The position numbers were made by a program, and so were the translations under genes. DNA of 5,923 bases from DATJBC01 sp035515515 (lineage in GTDB: Bacteria; Actinomycetota; Acidimicrobiia; Acidimicrobiales; UBA8190), in contig DATJBC010000110.1 of the NCBI GenBank assembly GCA_035515515.1, forward strand, positions 1-5,923, in the 5' to 3' direction. The notes beneath the pieces are model-generated. The model searched no databases. It was not told the origin of the DNA and saw only the letters and a list, made by a program, of their open reading frames with translations. Positions 1 to 5,665 of this stretch are shown piece by piece (position 1 is the stretch's first letter; each line of letters opens with the position of its first letter).

Positions 1-964
1 TGGCGTAGCGCACCACGTACACGGGCATGGCCGTGCCCTGGGTCACGCCCAAGTGGAAGGCGCCGAACATGGGCTCCTCGGACTCGGCCACGATGCGCAC
101 GTGGACCTCCTGGCCCGACAGGACCTGTCCGCCGTCGGGGCCGGTGACCTCGGCCTTGAGCACGCGCACGCCGGTATCGCTGGCCGTGGTCATGACGGCC
201 TGCTCCCCCACCGACTGGCGGTACAGCGACACCACGTCGCGGGCCGGCCCGTCGGCCCGCACGTAGCTGTCGGCCAGCCACATGGCCCGCTCGCACACCG
301 CCTCCACCGTGGGCAGGTCGTGCGACACGTAGAAGAGCGTGGTGCCGTTGGCGACGACCTGGGTGATGCGCTCCAGGCACTTCTGCTGGAAGCGGGCGTC
401 GCCCACGGCCAGCACCTCGTCCACCAGCAGGACGTCGGGCTCCAAGAACGCCGCGATGGCGAAGCCGAGCCGGATGGCCATGCCCGTGGAGTAGAACTTC
501 ACCTGGCGGTCCACGGCCTCGCCGATCTCGGCGAAGTCCACGATGTCGTCGAACCGGGCGGTCACCTCGGCCCGCGACATCCCCAGGATGTTGCCGTAGA
601 GGTAGACGTTCTGGCGCCCCGACAGGTCGGGGTGGATGCCGCTGCGCACCTCGAGCAGCGCCCCCACCCGCCCGACGGCCGTCACCGACCCGGCCGAGGG
701 GTACGTCGTCTGGCAGATCATCTTCAACAGCGTCGACTTGCCCGACCCGTTGACGCCGATGAGGCCGTAGGTGCGCCCCGGCTCCACGTGCAGGTTGACG
801 TCGCGCAACACCCACCGAAAGGGCCGGCGGTATCCCTTGAGCCACCGGCCGAAGAGCTGGATCTGGTCCTGGAACATGGGCAGGGTGCGGTCGGCCCGGA
901 AGCGCTTCCAGGCGTGCTCGGCGACGACCGTACCGGCGGGCAGCTCCCTAGGTGAGGTCGGCAA
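1..964 (-). CDS. Polysaccharide ABC transporter, ATP-binding subunit (Wzt/TagH-like), 3' end cut by window edge
   Basis: This is the nucleotide-binding subunit that powers export of a lipid-linked polysaccharide or teichoic-acid-like polymer through the permease encoded just upstream. With the start chosen here, 321 residues are visible. The Walker A motif GVNGSGKST lies at about 70-78, the family-type signature YSTGM at 158-162, Walker B VLLVDE at 178-183 and the H-loop YVSHD at 212-216. The stretch SGIHPDLSGRQN near 108-119 is typical of the Wzt/TagH branch. From about residue 260 the protein continues past the ATPase domain into a beta-rich extension, as in Wzt proteins with a C-terminal glycan-binding domain; the window ends inside it. 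The start is TTG at 964-962. An in-frame TGA lies at 970-968, GAGG sits 6 nt upstream of the TTG, and the next ATG (877) would remove the conserved first strand (VVAEHAWKRF). The gene overlaps the permease by 17 nt, implying translational coupling. Family assignment is firm; the substrate is unknown. Confidence 0.93.
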   Translation of the reverse strand, partial: MPTSPRELPAGTVVAEHAWKRFRADRTLPMFQDQIQLFGRWLKGYRRPFRWVLRDVNLHVEPGRTYGLIGVNGSGKSTLLKMICQTTYPSAGSVTAVGRVGALLEVRSGIHPDLSGRQNVYLYGNILGMSRAEVTARFDDIVDFAEIGEAVDRQVKFYSTGMAIRLGFAIAAFLEPDVLLVDEVLAVGDARFQQKCLERITQVVANGTTLFYVSHDLPTVEAVCERAMWLADSYVRADGPARDVVSLYRQSVGEQAVMTTASDTGVRVLKAEVTGPDGGQVLSGQEVHVRIVAESEEPMFGAFHLGVTQGTAMPVYVVRYA

Positions 965-1907
965 AATTCACCTCGAGGCGCTTGAACACCGTGTAGCCGA
1001 GGAGCAGGTAGCCCACCGACCCGATGGCGCCGGCGATGAGGATCTCCCACTGGGGACCGAAGCCGAGGAGCATCGAGTCCCGGAAGTTGCTCAGCACCGC
1101 GGCGGCCGGGTTGAGGACGCAGTAGATGACCCGGAAGAGCGGATCGGTGATGAAGTGGGCCGTGAGCACGTGGTGCTTCTCCACCGCCAGGGGTTGCAAC
1201 ACGGTGATGAGCATGATGAGCGGCATGAAGATGGGGACGACCTGCTGCAGGTCGCGCATGGTGACCACCAGCGACGACACCAAAAAGACCAGGCCCAGGG
1301 TGAAGGGGATCTCGATCGCCAGGTAGAGCGGCGACCACAGCGTGGCGAGGCGCGGCGCGTAGGTGTAGCGCCCGAAGAGGACGATGAGCGGGACCAAGGC
1401 GATGAGCGACCCGAAGGCCGACTCGAGCACCTGCGACAGCGGGAAGCACTCCCGGGGGAAGTGGCTCTTGGCCATGAGGGCCTTGTTGGCCACGAGCGAG
1501 TTCATGCCGCCGCCGATGGCCCCCCCGAACAGCCCCCACGCCAGGAGCCCCGAGTAGGCCCACAGGAGCCAGGGCACATGGCCGCCGGGGGTGAACCCCG
1601 ACACGTGGCTGGCCAGGATGCTCAGCATGGCCAGGTTGACCAGGGGCACGAGCAGCGCCCAGGCCACGCCCAGGACGGCCTGCTTGTACTGGGCCCGGAT
1701 GTCGCGCTCGGCCAGGGTGAACATGACGTCCCAGCGCCGCAGCAGCTCGCGCGCCGAGTGCAGCATGTCGGGACGGTGCCGGTAGAACTCGGCCTCCGGC
1801 GGGTCGTCGGGGACCGTGGACACGTCGAAGACGACGAGCCGTCCGTTGTCCTCCGAGAGCGCCGCCGCCTCGCTGTCCTCCGAGAGCGGCTCAGTTACGG
1901 CTGACAC
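948..1907 (-). CDS. Polysaccharide ABC transporter, ABC-2 type permease (Wzm/TagG-like)
   Basis: This is an integral membrane subunit of 319 residues that forms the channel for exporting a lipid-linked glycan; it pairs with the downstream ATPase. A cytosolic N-terminus of about 70 residues is followed by the family hallmark RDIRAQYKQAVLGVAW at 68-83. About six hydrophobic segments follow, near 79-104, 113-138, 160-179, 194-216, 223-242 and 288-308. Other features typical of ABC-2 polysaccharide permeases are KSHFPRECFPLSQV (147-160), an NPAAAVLSNFRD stretch (266-277) and the FAD ending (315-317). The length is slightly above the usual 260-290 because of an acidic N-terminal tail. The start is GTG at 1907-1905, preceded by the purine run GGGGGGAAG; the next in-frame start, ATG at residue 48, would cut into the conserved N-terminal region. 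The reading frame stays open far upstream across the divergent gene, but that is a high-GC artefact. It is probably transcribed from the -10 element at 1961-1966. Confidence 0.94.
   Translation of the reverse strand: MSAVTEPLSEDSEAAALSEDNGRLVVFDVSTVPDDPPEAEFYRHRPDMLHSARELLRRWDVMFTLAERDIRAQYKQAVLGVAWALLVPLVNLAMLSILASHVSGFTPGGHVPWLLWAYSGLLAWGLFGGAIGGGMNSLVANKALMAKSHFPRECFPLSQVLESAFGSLIALVPLIVLFGRYTYAPRLATLWSPLYLAIEIPFTLGLVFLVSSLVVTMRDLQQVVPIFMPLIMLITVLQPLAVEKHHVLTAHFITDPLFRVIYCVLNPAAAVLSNFRDSMLLGFGPQWEILIAGAIGSVGYLLLGYTVFKRLEVNFADLT
1847..1888 (-). repeat. 15-bp direct repeat in the permease N-terminal tail
   Basis: The 15-mer tgtcctccgagagcg (plus strand) occurs exactly at 1847-1861 and again at 1874-1888, offset by 27 bases or nine codons. 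It encodes two copies of an LSED motif in the acidic tail (residues 8-11 and 17-20). It looks like a small in-frame duplication within a poorly constrained tail. Confidence 0.7.
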
Positions 1908-1960
1908 GCGTCTTCCCCCCCACGGCCCCCACACCGCTGTTCGGCCACACCGATCCCGCA

Positions 1961-1966
1961 AGCCTA
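1961..1966 (-). promoter_or_regulatory. Candidate -10 element for the permease-ATPase operon
   Basis: Read on the minus strand this is TAGGCT, a good match to the actinobacterial housekeeping -10 pattern (TAnnnT). A start site about seven bases downstream, near 1954, would give a leader of roughly 47 nt before the permease GTG, with the purine run at 1920-1912 as ribosome-binding site. No convincing -35 was found: TTGCGG lies upstream, but the spacer is only about 12 nt. Pattern-based inference. Confidence 0.45.
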
Positions 1967-1986
1967 GTGCCGGCTGTGCCGCAATA

Positions 1987-2006
1987 GCGACAGTCGGGGC
2001 TGTCGC
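1987..2006. repeat. 7-bp perfect inverted repeat in the divergent control region
   Basis: GCGACAG (1987-1993) and CTGTCGC (2000-2006) form a perfect inverted repeat around a 6-nt centre, TCGGGG. It lies between the two candidate -10 elements and within the expected -35 zone of both divergent promoters, where a repressor or activator could govern both operons. At this GC content a 7-bp arm can also arise by chance, so operator function is inferred from position and symmetry only. It is not followed by a T-tract and lies upstream of both genes, so it is not a terminator. Confidence 0.45.
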
Positions 2007-2012
2007 CACCGC

Positions 2013-2018
2013 TACCAT
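2013..2018 (+). promoter_or_regulatory. Candidate -10 element giving a leaderless glycosyltransferase transcript
   Basis: TACCAT fits the TAnnnT -10 pattern and ends six bases before the GTG at 2025, which is where transcription would be expected to start. No Shine-Dalgarno-like sequence precedes that GTG. Together these suggest a leaderless mRNA, which is common in actinobacteria. No clear -35 match is visible. Inference from spacing and motif. Confidence 0.45.
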
Positions 2019-2024
2019 CGGCCC

Positions 2025-3188
2025 GTGCGAGCAGGGAAAACGCCCGGGGGGACGGCGTCGCGGGCCCGGGTGCTGCTCCTCATCAAGGGGCTCGGCGTGG
2101 GGGGCGCGGAACGCCTCCTGCTCGACGTGGTGGCCGCCCGCGACGCGGGGCGCTTCGACTACGAGGTGGCGTACGTGCTCGGCGCCCAGGACGCCCTGGC
2201 GCCGGACCTGCGGGAGCTGGGCGTGGCCGTGCACGACCTGGGGGCCACCTCCAGCGCCGACCTGCGCTGGACCCTGGCGCTGCGCCGGCTGCTCGGGCGG
2301 GGCCGGTACCAGGTCCTGCACTCGCACCTTCCCTACAGCGCGGCGTTCGGCCGGCTGGTGGCGCTGTCTGTGCCGGCCGGGCGGCGGCCCGTGCTCGTCT
2401 ACACCGAGCACAGCCTGTGGGACCGCGCCGCGGTGCTGACCAAGGCGCTCAACCGCGCCACGGTGGGCGCCGACCGGGCCCTGCTGGTGGTGTCCGAGGC
2501 GGCGCGCGCGGCGCTGCCGCCCGCCCTGCGGTCCCGGGCGCGCGTCGTCACCCACGGCGTGGACCGCGAGCGCTTCGCCCGGTTGGCCCGCCGTCGCGCC
2601 GAGGTGCGCGCCGAGGTGCGCGCCGAGCTGGGCCTGGCCGACTGCGAGGTGCTCGCCCTGACCGTCGCCAACCTGCGCAGCGAGAAGGGCTACGACGTGC
2701 TCGTGGAGGCGGCCCGCCGTACGGCGGCGGCCGGCGCGCCGGTGCGCTTCGTGTCGGTGGGGCGCGGCCAGCTGGAGCCCGCCGTGGCCCGCGCCGCCGA
2801 GGCGCCCGAGGCGGCCGGGGTGCTCGTCTTCCTGGGGCCGCGCGACGACACGGCGCGCCTCATGGTGGGCGCCGACCTCTTCGTCCTCCCCTCGCACCAG
2901 GAGGGCCTGCCCGTGGCGCTCATGGAGGCCATGAGCGCCGGGCTGCCGGTGGTGGCCACCACGGTGGGCGGCGTCCCCGGGGTCGTGACCGACGGCGAGG
3001 AGGGCCTGCTCGTGGCGCCGGGCGACCCCGGCGCGCTGGCCGACGCGGTGGCCGCCGTGGCGGGCGACGCCGCCCTCCGGGCCGCCATGGCGGGTGCCTC
3101 GGCGCGCCGCAGCGAGCAGTTCGACGTGCACCGGGCGGCGCGCACCATCGAGGCGGTCTACGACGAGCTCCTCGGCCGGGGCCCGTGA
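2025..3188 (+). CDS. GT4-family glycosyltransferase (first gene of the plus-strand pair)
   Basis: This is a retaining GT-B-fold glycosyltransferase of 387 residues. It probably transfers a sugar from a nucleotide-sugar donor to a growing lipid-linked glycan on the cytoplasmic face of the membrane. The N-terminal acceptor domain opens with VLLLIKGLGVGGAER (16-30), the glycine-rich loop of GT4 enzymes. The donor domain shows ANLRSEKGYD (215-224) with the phosphate-contacting Lys221, then FLGPRDD (269-275) and ADLFVLPSHQEGLPVALMEA (283-302), which carries the EX7E pair Glu293 and Glu301. No signal peptide or membrane segment is seen. The GTG at 2025 has no Shine-Dalgarno but lies just after a -10-like TACCAT, so a leaderless start is proposed; a GTG at 2070 is a possible alternative that would keep the whole fold. 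The stop overlaps the next gene's start in GTGA. The donor sugar and linkage cannot be read from the sequence. Confidence 0.95.
   Translation: MRAGKTPGGTASRARVLLLIKGLGVGGAERLLLDVVAARDAGRFDYEVAYVLGAQDALAPDLRELGVAVHDLGATSSADLRWTLALRRLLGRGRYQVLHSHLPYSAAFGRLVALSVPAGRRPVLVYTEHSLWDRAAVLTKALNRATVGADRALLVVSEAARAALPPALRSRARVVTHGVDRERFARLARRRAEVRAEVRAELGLADCEVLALTVANLRSEKGYDVLVEAARRTAAAGAPVRFVSVGRGQLEPAVARAAEAPEAAGVLVFLGPRDDTARLMVGADLFVLPSHQEGLPVALMEAMSAGLPVVATTVGGVPGVVTDGEEGLLVAPGDPGALADAVAAVAGDAALRAAMAGASARRSEQFDVHRAARTIEAVYDELLGRGP
2595..2630 (+). repeat. Imperfect triplicate 12-bp tandem repeat inside the first glycosyltransferase
   Basis: The unit cgcgccgaggtg occurs twice in tandem (2595-2606, 2607-2618). 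A third copy differs by one base (ctg for gtg, 2619-2630). It encodes RAEV-RAEV-RAEL at residues 191-202, in a charged helical stretch between the two GT-B domains. Copy number could vary by slippage without breaking the frame. Confidence 0.75.
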
Positions 3189-4342
3189 GCGGCACCGGGG
3201 AGGCGGGATCGCCGCCGCTGGTCCTCCACGTGATCCCCACGGCGGTGGCCCGCGGGGCCCAGCGCGAGGCGCGGGCCCTGGCCACGGTCCTCGACGTGCC
3301 CGGTGCGCGCCACCACCGCCTCCTCAGCCTGTTCGCCGGGCCGAGCGGCGTCCCGGTGGACGTCGACCTCGCCCACCCGGCGCGCGGCCAGGCCGGGGTG
3401 GGGTTCGACGTCCGCCTGGCGCGGCGCCTGCGCGCCGAGCTGCGCCGGCTCGACCCCGCCGTCCTCGTGGCCCACGGGGGCGACCCCCTCAAGTACCTCG
3501 TGGCCGCCACCCTGGGCGCCCGTCGCCCCCTCGCCTACTACGCCACGGGCACCTTCGAGCACGCGGCGCGTCCCGCCCGGGTGCGCGCCTGGCGCGCCCT
3601 GGTGCGGCGCGCCGACGTGGTGGCGTGCGAGGGGTCGGAGGTCCTCGACGAGGTCCGGCGGCTCCTGCGCGTGCCGCCGGCGCGCTCGCTCCTCGCCCCC
3701 AACGGCCGGGACCCCGCCGAGTTCCACCCGCCCGACGGGCCCCATCCCGAGCCCCCCACGGTCGCCTTCGTGGGCGCCTTCACCACCGGCAAGCGGCCCG
3801 ACCGGTTCGTGGCGGTGGTGGACGCCCTGCGGCGCCGGGGCATGCCCGTGCGCGCCGTGGCCTGTGGTGACGGGCCCCTCAAGGCGTCGCTCGAGGAGCG
3901 GGCGGCCGCCGCCGGCGTGCGCCTGCTGGGGTCGCGCGCCGACGTGGCCGAGGTACTGCGGGGGGCGGACCTGTTCGTGTTCCCCAGCCGGCCCACCGGC
4001 GAGGGCATGCCCGGGGTGCTCATCGAGGCGGGGCTCACGGGCCTGGCGGTGGTGGCCAGCGCCGTGCCCGGGGTGTCGTCGGTGGTGGAGGACGGCGTGA
4101 CCGGCTTCGTGGTGGACGCCGAGGACGCCGAGGCCATGGTGGACGCCACCGCCCGGCTGGTCGCCGACCCCGGCCTGCGGCGGCGCATGGGGGCGGCGGC
4201 CCGCCAGCGGTGCGCGGCGCAGTTCAGCCTGGACGCCGTGGCGGCGTGCTGGACGGCGTTCCTGTCCCCGCTCGTGGCGGGCGCCGTCAGCGCTCGAGCC
4301 GGGCGTAGTGGGCCAGGAAACCCGCGCGCCCCAGGGGCCTGA
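3185..4342 (+). CDS. GT4-family glycosyltransferase (second gene of the pair)
   Basis: This is a GT-B-fold glycosyltransferase of 385 residues, predicted to act after or alongside the preceding enzyme in glycan assembly. The N-terminal domain begins LVLHVIPTAVARGAQRE (12-28), which resembles the GGAxR loop of GT4 enzymes. The donor domain has VGAFTTGKRPDRF (196-208, Lys203 in the phosphate-contact position, Ala198 where many relatives have Arg), ACGDGPLK (226-233), then DLFVFPSRPTGEGMPGVLIEA (262-282) with the EX7E pair Glu273 and Glu281. VPGVSSVVEDGVTGFVV (294-310) follows. The start is GTG at 3185, sharing GTGA with the upstream stop, so the two are translationally coupled. The last 18 residues (368-385) are low-complexity, rich in Gly, Ala, Arg and Pro, and are encoded wholly over the end of the opposing methyltransferase gene. 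They look like an overrun rather than part of the fold. Confidence 0.92.
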   Translation: MSGTGEAGSPPLVLHVIPTAVARGAQREARALATVLDVPGARHHRLLSLFAGPSGVPVDVDLAHPARGQAGVGFDVRLARRLRAELRRLDPAVLVAHGGDPLKYLVAATLGARRPLAYYATGTFEHAARPARVRAWRALVRRADVVACEGSEVLDEVRRLLRVPPARSLLAPNGRDPAEFHPPDGPHPEPPTVAFVGAFTTGKRPDRFVAVVDALRRRGMPVRAVACGDGPLKASLEERAAAAGVRLLGSRADVAEVLRGADLFVFPSRPTGEGMPGVLIEAGLTGLAVVASAVPGVSSVVEDGVTGFVVDAEDAEAMVDATARLVADPGLRRRMGAAARQRCAAQFSLDAVAACWTAFLSPLVAGAVSARAGRSGPGNPRAPGA

Positions 4343-4928
4343 GCTCGGCCACCCGCAGCTGGGCGCGGGCGCCCAGGTCGGCCAGGGCGGGGGCGTCGTA
4401 GCCGTGCACGTGCACGCCGCGCGCCCCGTAGCGGACCCGGCGCAGGCCCGTGCGCAGCCCCGGCGTGGGGAACGACCCGACCACGTGGGGGGCGGCGGCC
4501 CCCATGCGCTCGAGCAGCGCCACCGGCTCGTCCACGTAGTCGAAGACCCCGAGCGCCACGGCCAGGTCGTAGGCGTCGCGCTCGTCGATGGCCTCCCAGC
4601 CCCGCTCCTGGACCTCCACCAGGCCGCCGTAGCGCGCCGCCGCGGCGCGGGCCATGGCCACCATGGCCGGGGCGGGGTCGAGCGCGGTGACGTGGATGCC
4701 CGCCTCGGCCAGGGGCGCGAACAGCGGGCCGCTCCCGCAGCCCACGTCGAGGACGCGCCGGGCGCCCAGGGCGCGGGCGATGTCCACCGCGCCGCGCAGG
4801 CGGTCGAAGAGCGGGCCCCGGCCCAGGGCCCGGGCCACCGGCTCGCTGCGGTAGAAGGCGGCGAAGCGCCCGGCCCGGGCGTGGAAGTAGGAGCGGAACT
4901 CAGCCGGCGGCACGGCCACAGGTCTCAC
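4287..4928 (-). CDS. SAM-dependent class I methyltransferase
   Basis: This is a soluble methyltransferase of 213 residues, probably modifying a sugar or another intermediate of the local glycan pathway; the acceptor is unknown. The SAM-binding motif I is VLDVGCGSG (59-67), followed by VTALDPAPAMVAMAR (80-94), in which Asp84 is the likely ribose-binding acidic residue. ALGVFDYVDEP (125-135) matches the motif after the fourth strand. N-terminal residues 10-45 (SYFHARAGRFAAFYRSEP region) form the helical lid common in this group. The chosen start is GTG at 4928, overlapping the deacetylase by 29 nt, with only a weak ribosome-binding site. GTG codons at 4919 and 4913 are reasonable alternatives and would shorten the protein by 3 or 5 residues. 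Its 3' end overlaps the opposing glycosyltransferase by 56 nt. It is last in the minus-strand run of glycosyltransferase, deacetylase and methyltransferase genes, which suggests one transcript. Confidence 0.87.
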   Translation of the reverse strand: MRPVAVPPAEFRSYFHARAGRFAAFYRSEPVARALGRGPLFDRLRGAVDIARALGARRVLDVGCGSGPLFAPLAEAGIHVTALDPAPAMVAMARAAAARYGGLVEVQERGWEAIDERDAYDLAVALGVFDYVDEPVALLERMGAAAPHVVGSFPTPGLRTGLRRVRYGARGVHVHGYDAPALADLGARAQLRVAELRPLGRAGFLAHYARLER

Positions 4929-5652
4929 TGCCCAGGCGCGCCGTGAGGCGCCACACCACGGGGGCGATGCGGCCCCGGCCCAGCACCTGGCGGGCGAGCT
5001 GGGCGGAGCGCACGGCGCGCACGCCGGGGAGCGTGCCGTCGAAGTCGTAGGAGTGGTAGTAGAGCACCGCCGGACCGGGGCAGCGGCGGGCGGCGGCCAC
5101 CACGGCGCCCGTGGGCAGGAGGCGCTGGTAGCTGCCCCCGCCCACGCGCACCCCGCGCCAGCTCAGCACGGGCAGCTCGCGCACCGGGGAGCCGGAGCCC
5201 AGCCGACGGGTGTCGCTCACGTAGTCGAAGCCCGCCTCGGCCAGGTCGTGGCGGTAGCCGGCGAGGCCCCGCTCGGCGGGGACGTCGAAGCGCGGCGAGC
5301 GGAAGCCCCGCACCGCCAGCCCCAGGAGGTCCTCGAGCATCTCCCGGCCCTTGCGCAGCCACGGCACGAGCCCGCCCTCGGGCAGGCGCCCGTGGTCGGG
5401 GCCGTGGCTGGCGATCTCGTGGCCCGCCGCCGCGAAGGCGGCCAGGTCCTGGCGGGCCTGGGCGGCGGTGTCCCCCACCACGAACAGCGTCAGCTTGGGC
5501 TTGGTGGGCTGGGCCTCCAGGCGCTCGAGCAACGGCGCCAGGGCCCGTTCGGCCCGGGGCCGCCGGGGCAGGTGCTCGCCCAGCACGGCCATGCCGTCGA
5601 AGAAGTCCTCGACGTCGACGGTCACACACACCGGGCCACCCGATATCGTCAC
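4900..5652 (-). CDS. Polysaccharide deacetylase (NodB-fold, DVED-type resembling exosortase-associated deacetylases)
   Basis: This is a metal-dependent carbohydrate de-N-acetylase of 250 residues, expected to remove acetyl groups from N-acetylated sugars. Motif 1 is VTVDVEDFFDG (10-20), the DVED form seen in deacetylases of exosortase and EPS clusters rather than the classic TFDDG. Motif 2 is SHGPDH (82-87), giving the H-x3-H metal pair His83 and His87. Motif 3 is GFRSPRFDV (116-124). VGGGSYQRLLP (170-180) and YYHSYDFD (198-205, His200 in motif 5) complete the catalytic set. There is no signal peptide or membrane segment, so it probably acts in the cytoplasm on a nucleotide-linked or lipid-linked intermediate. 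The start is GTG at 5652, 13 nt after the upstream glycosyltransferase stop, with GAGGG (5667-5663) as a plausible Shine-Dalgarno about 10 nt upstream. A longer start at 5718 would overlap the upstream gene by about 50 nt and add residues without family similarity. Confidence 0.88.
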   Translation of the reverse strand: MTISGGPVCVTVDVEDFFDGMAVLGEHLPRRPRAERALAPLLERLEAQPTKPKLTLFVVGDTAAQARQDLAAFAAAGHEIASHGPDHGRLPEGGLVPWLRKGREMLEDLLGLAVRGFRSPRFDVPAERGLAGYRHDLAEAGFDYVSDTRRLGSGSPVRELPVLSWRGVRVGGGSYQRLLPTGAVVAAARRCPGPAVLYYHSYDFDGTLPGVRAVRSAQLARQVLGRGRIAPVVWRLTARLGSETCGRAAG

Positions 5653-5665
5653 GGCGCCACTGCCC

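Noticed and set aside
53..1904. Long plus-strand open frames across the ABC transporter genes (53-955 and 771-1904)
   Set aside because: They are antisense to two genes with clear Walker and permease motifs, and their products are rich in His, Gly, Arg, Glu and Gln with no recognisable domain.
1908..3131. Long minus-strand open frame antisense to the first glycosyltransferase, continuous with the permease frame and giving an apparent 727-residue protein
   Set aside because: Only the part from 1907 down to 948 shows family motifs and membrane segments. The rest is low-complexity His, Gly, Arg and Ala sequence, the usual antisense shadow of a GC-rich gene whose stops are rare.
2417..3184. N-terminal extension of the second glycosyltransferase frame back to 2417
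   Set aside because: This stretch is the shifted frame of the first glycosyltransferase and is Arg/Gly/Pro/Ala-rich. The GT4 fold begins just after the GTG at 3185, which shares GTGA with the upstream stop.
4290..4300. Short palindrome around gctcgagc near the convergent gene ends, considered as a terminator
   Set aside because: It is an 8-bp palindrome with no loop and no T-tract, in coding sequence on both strands; such GC palindromes are common in this window.
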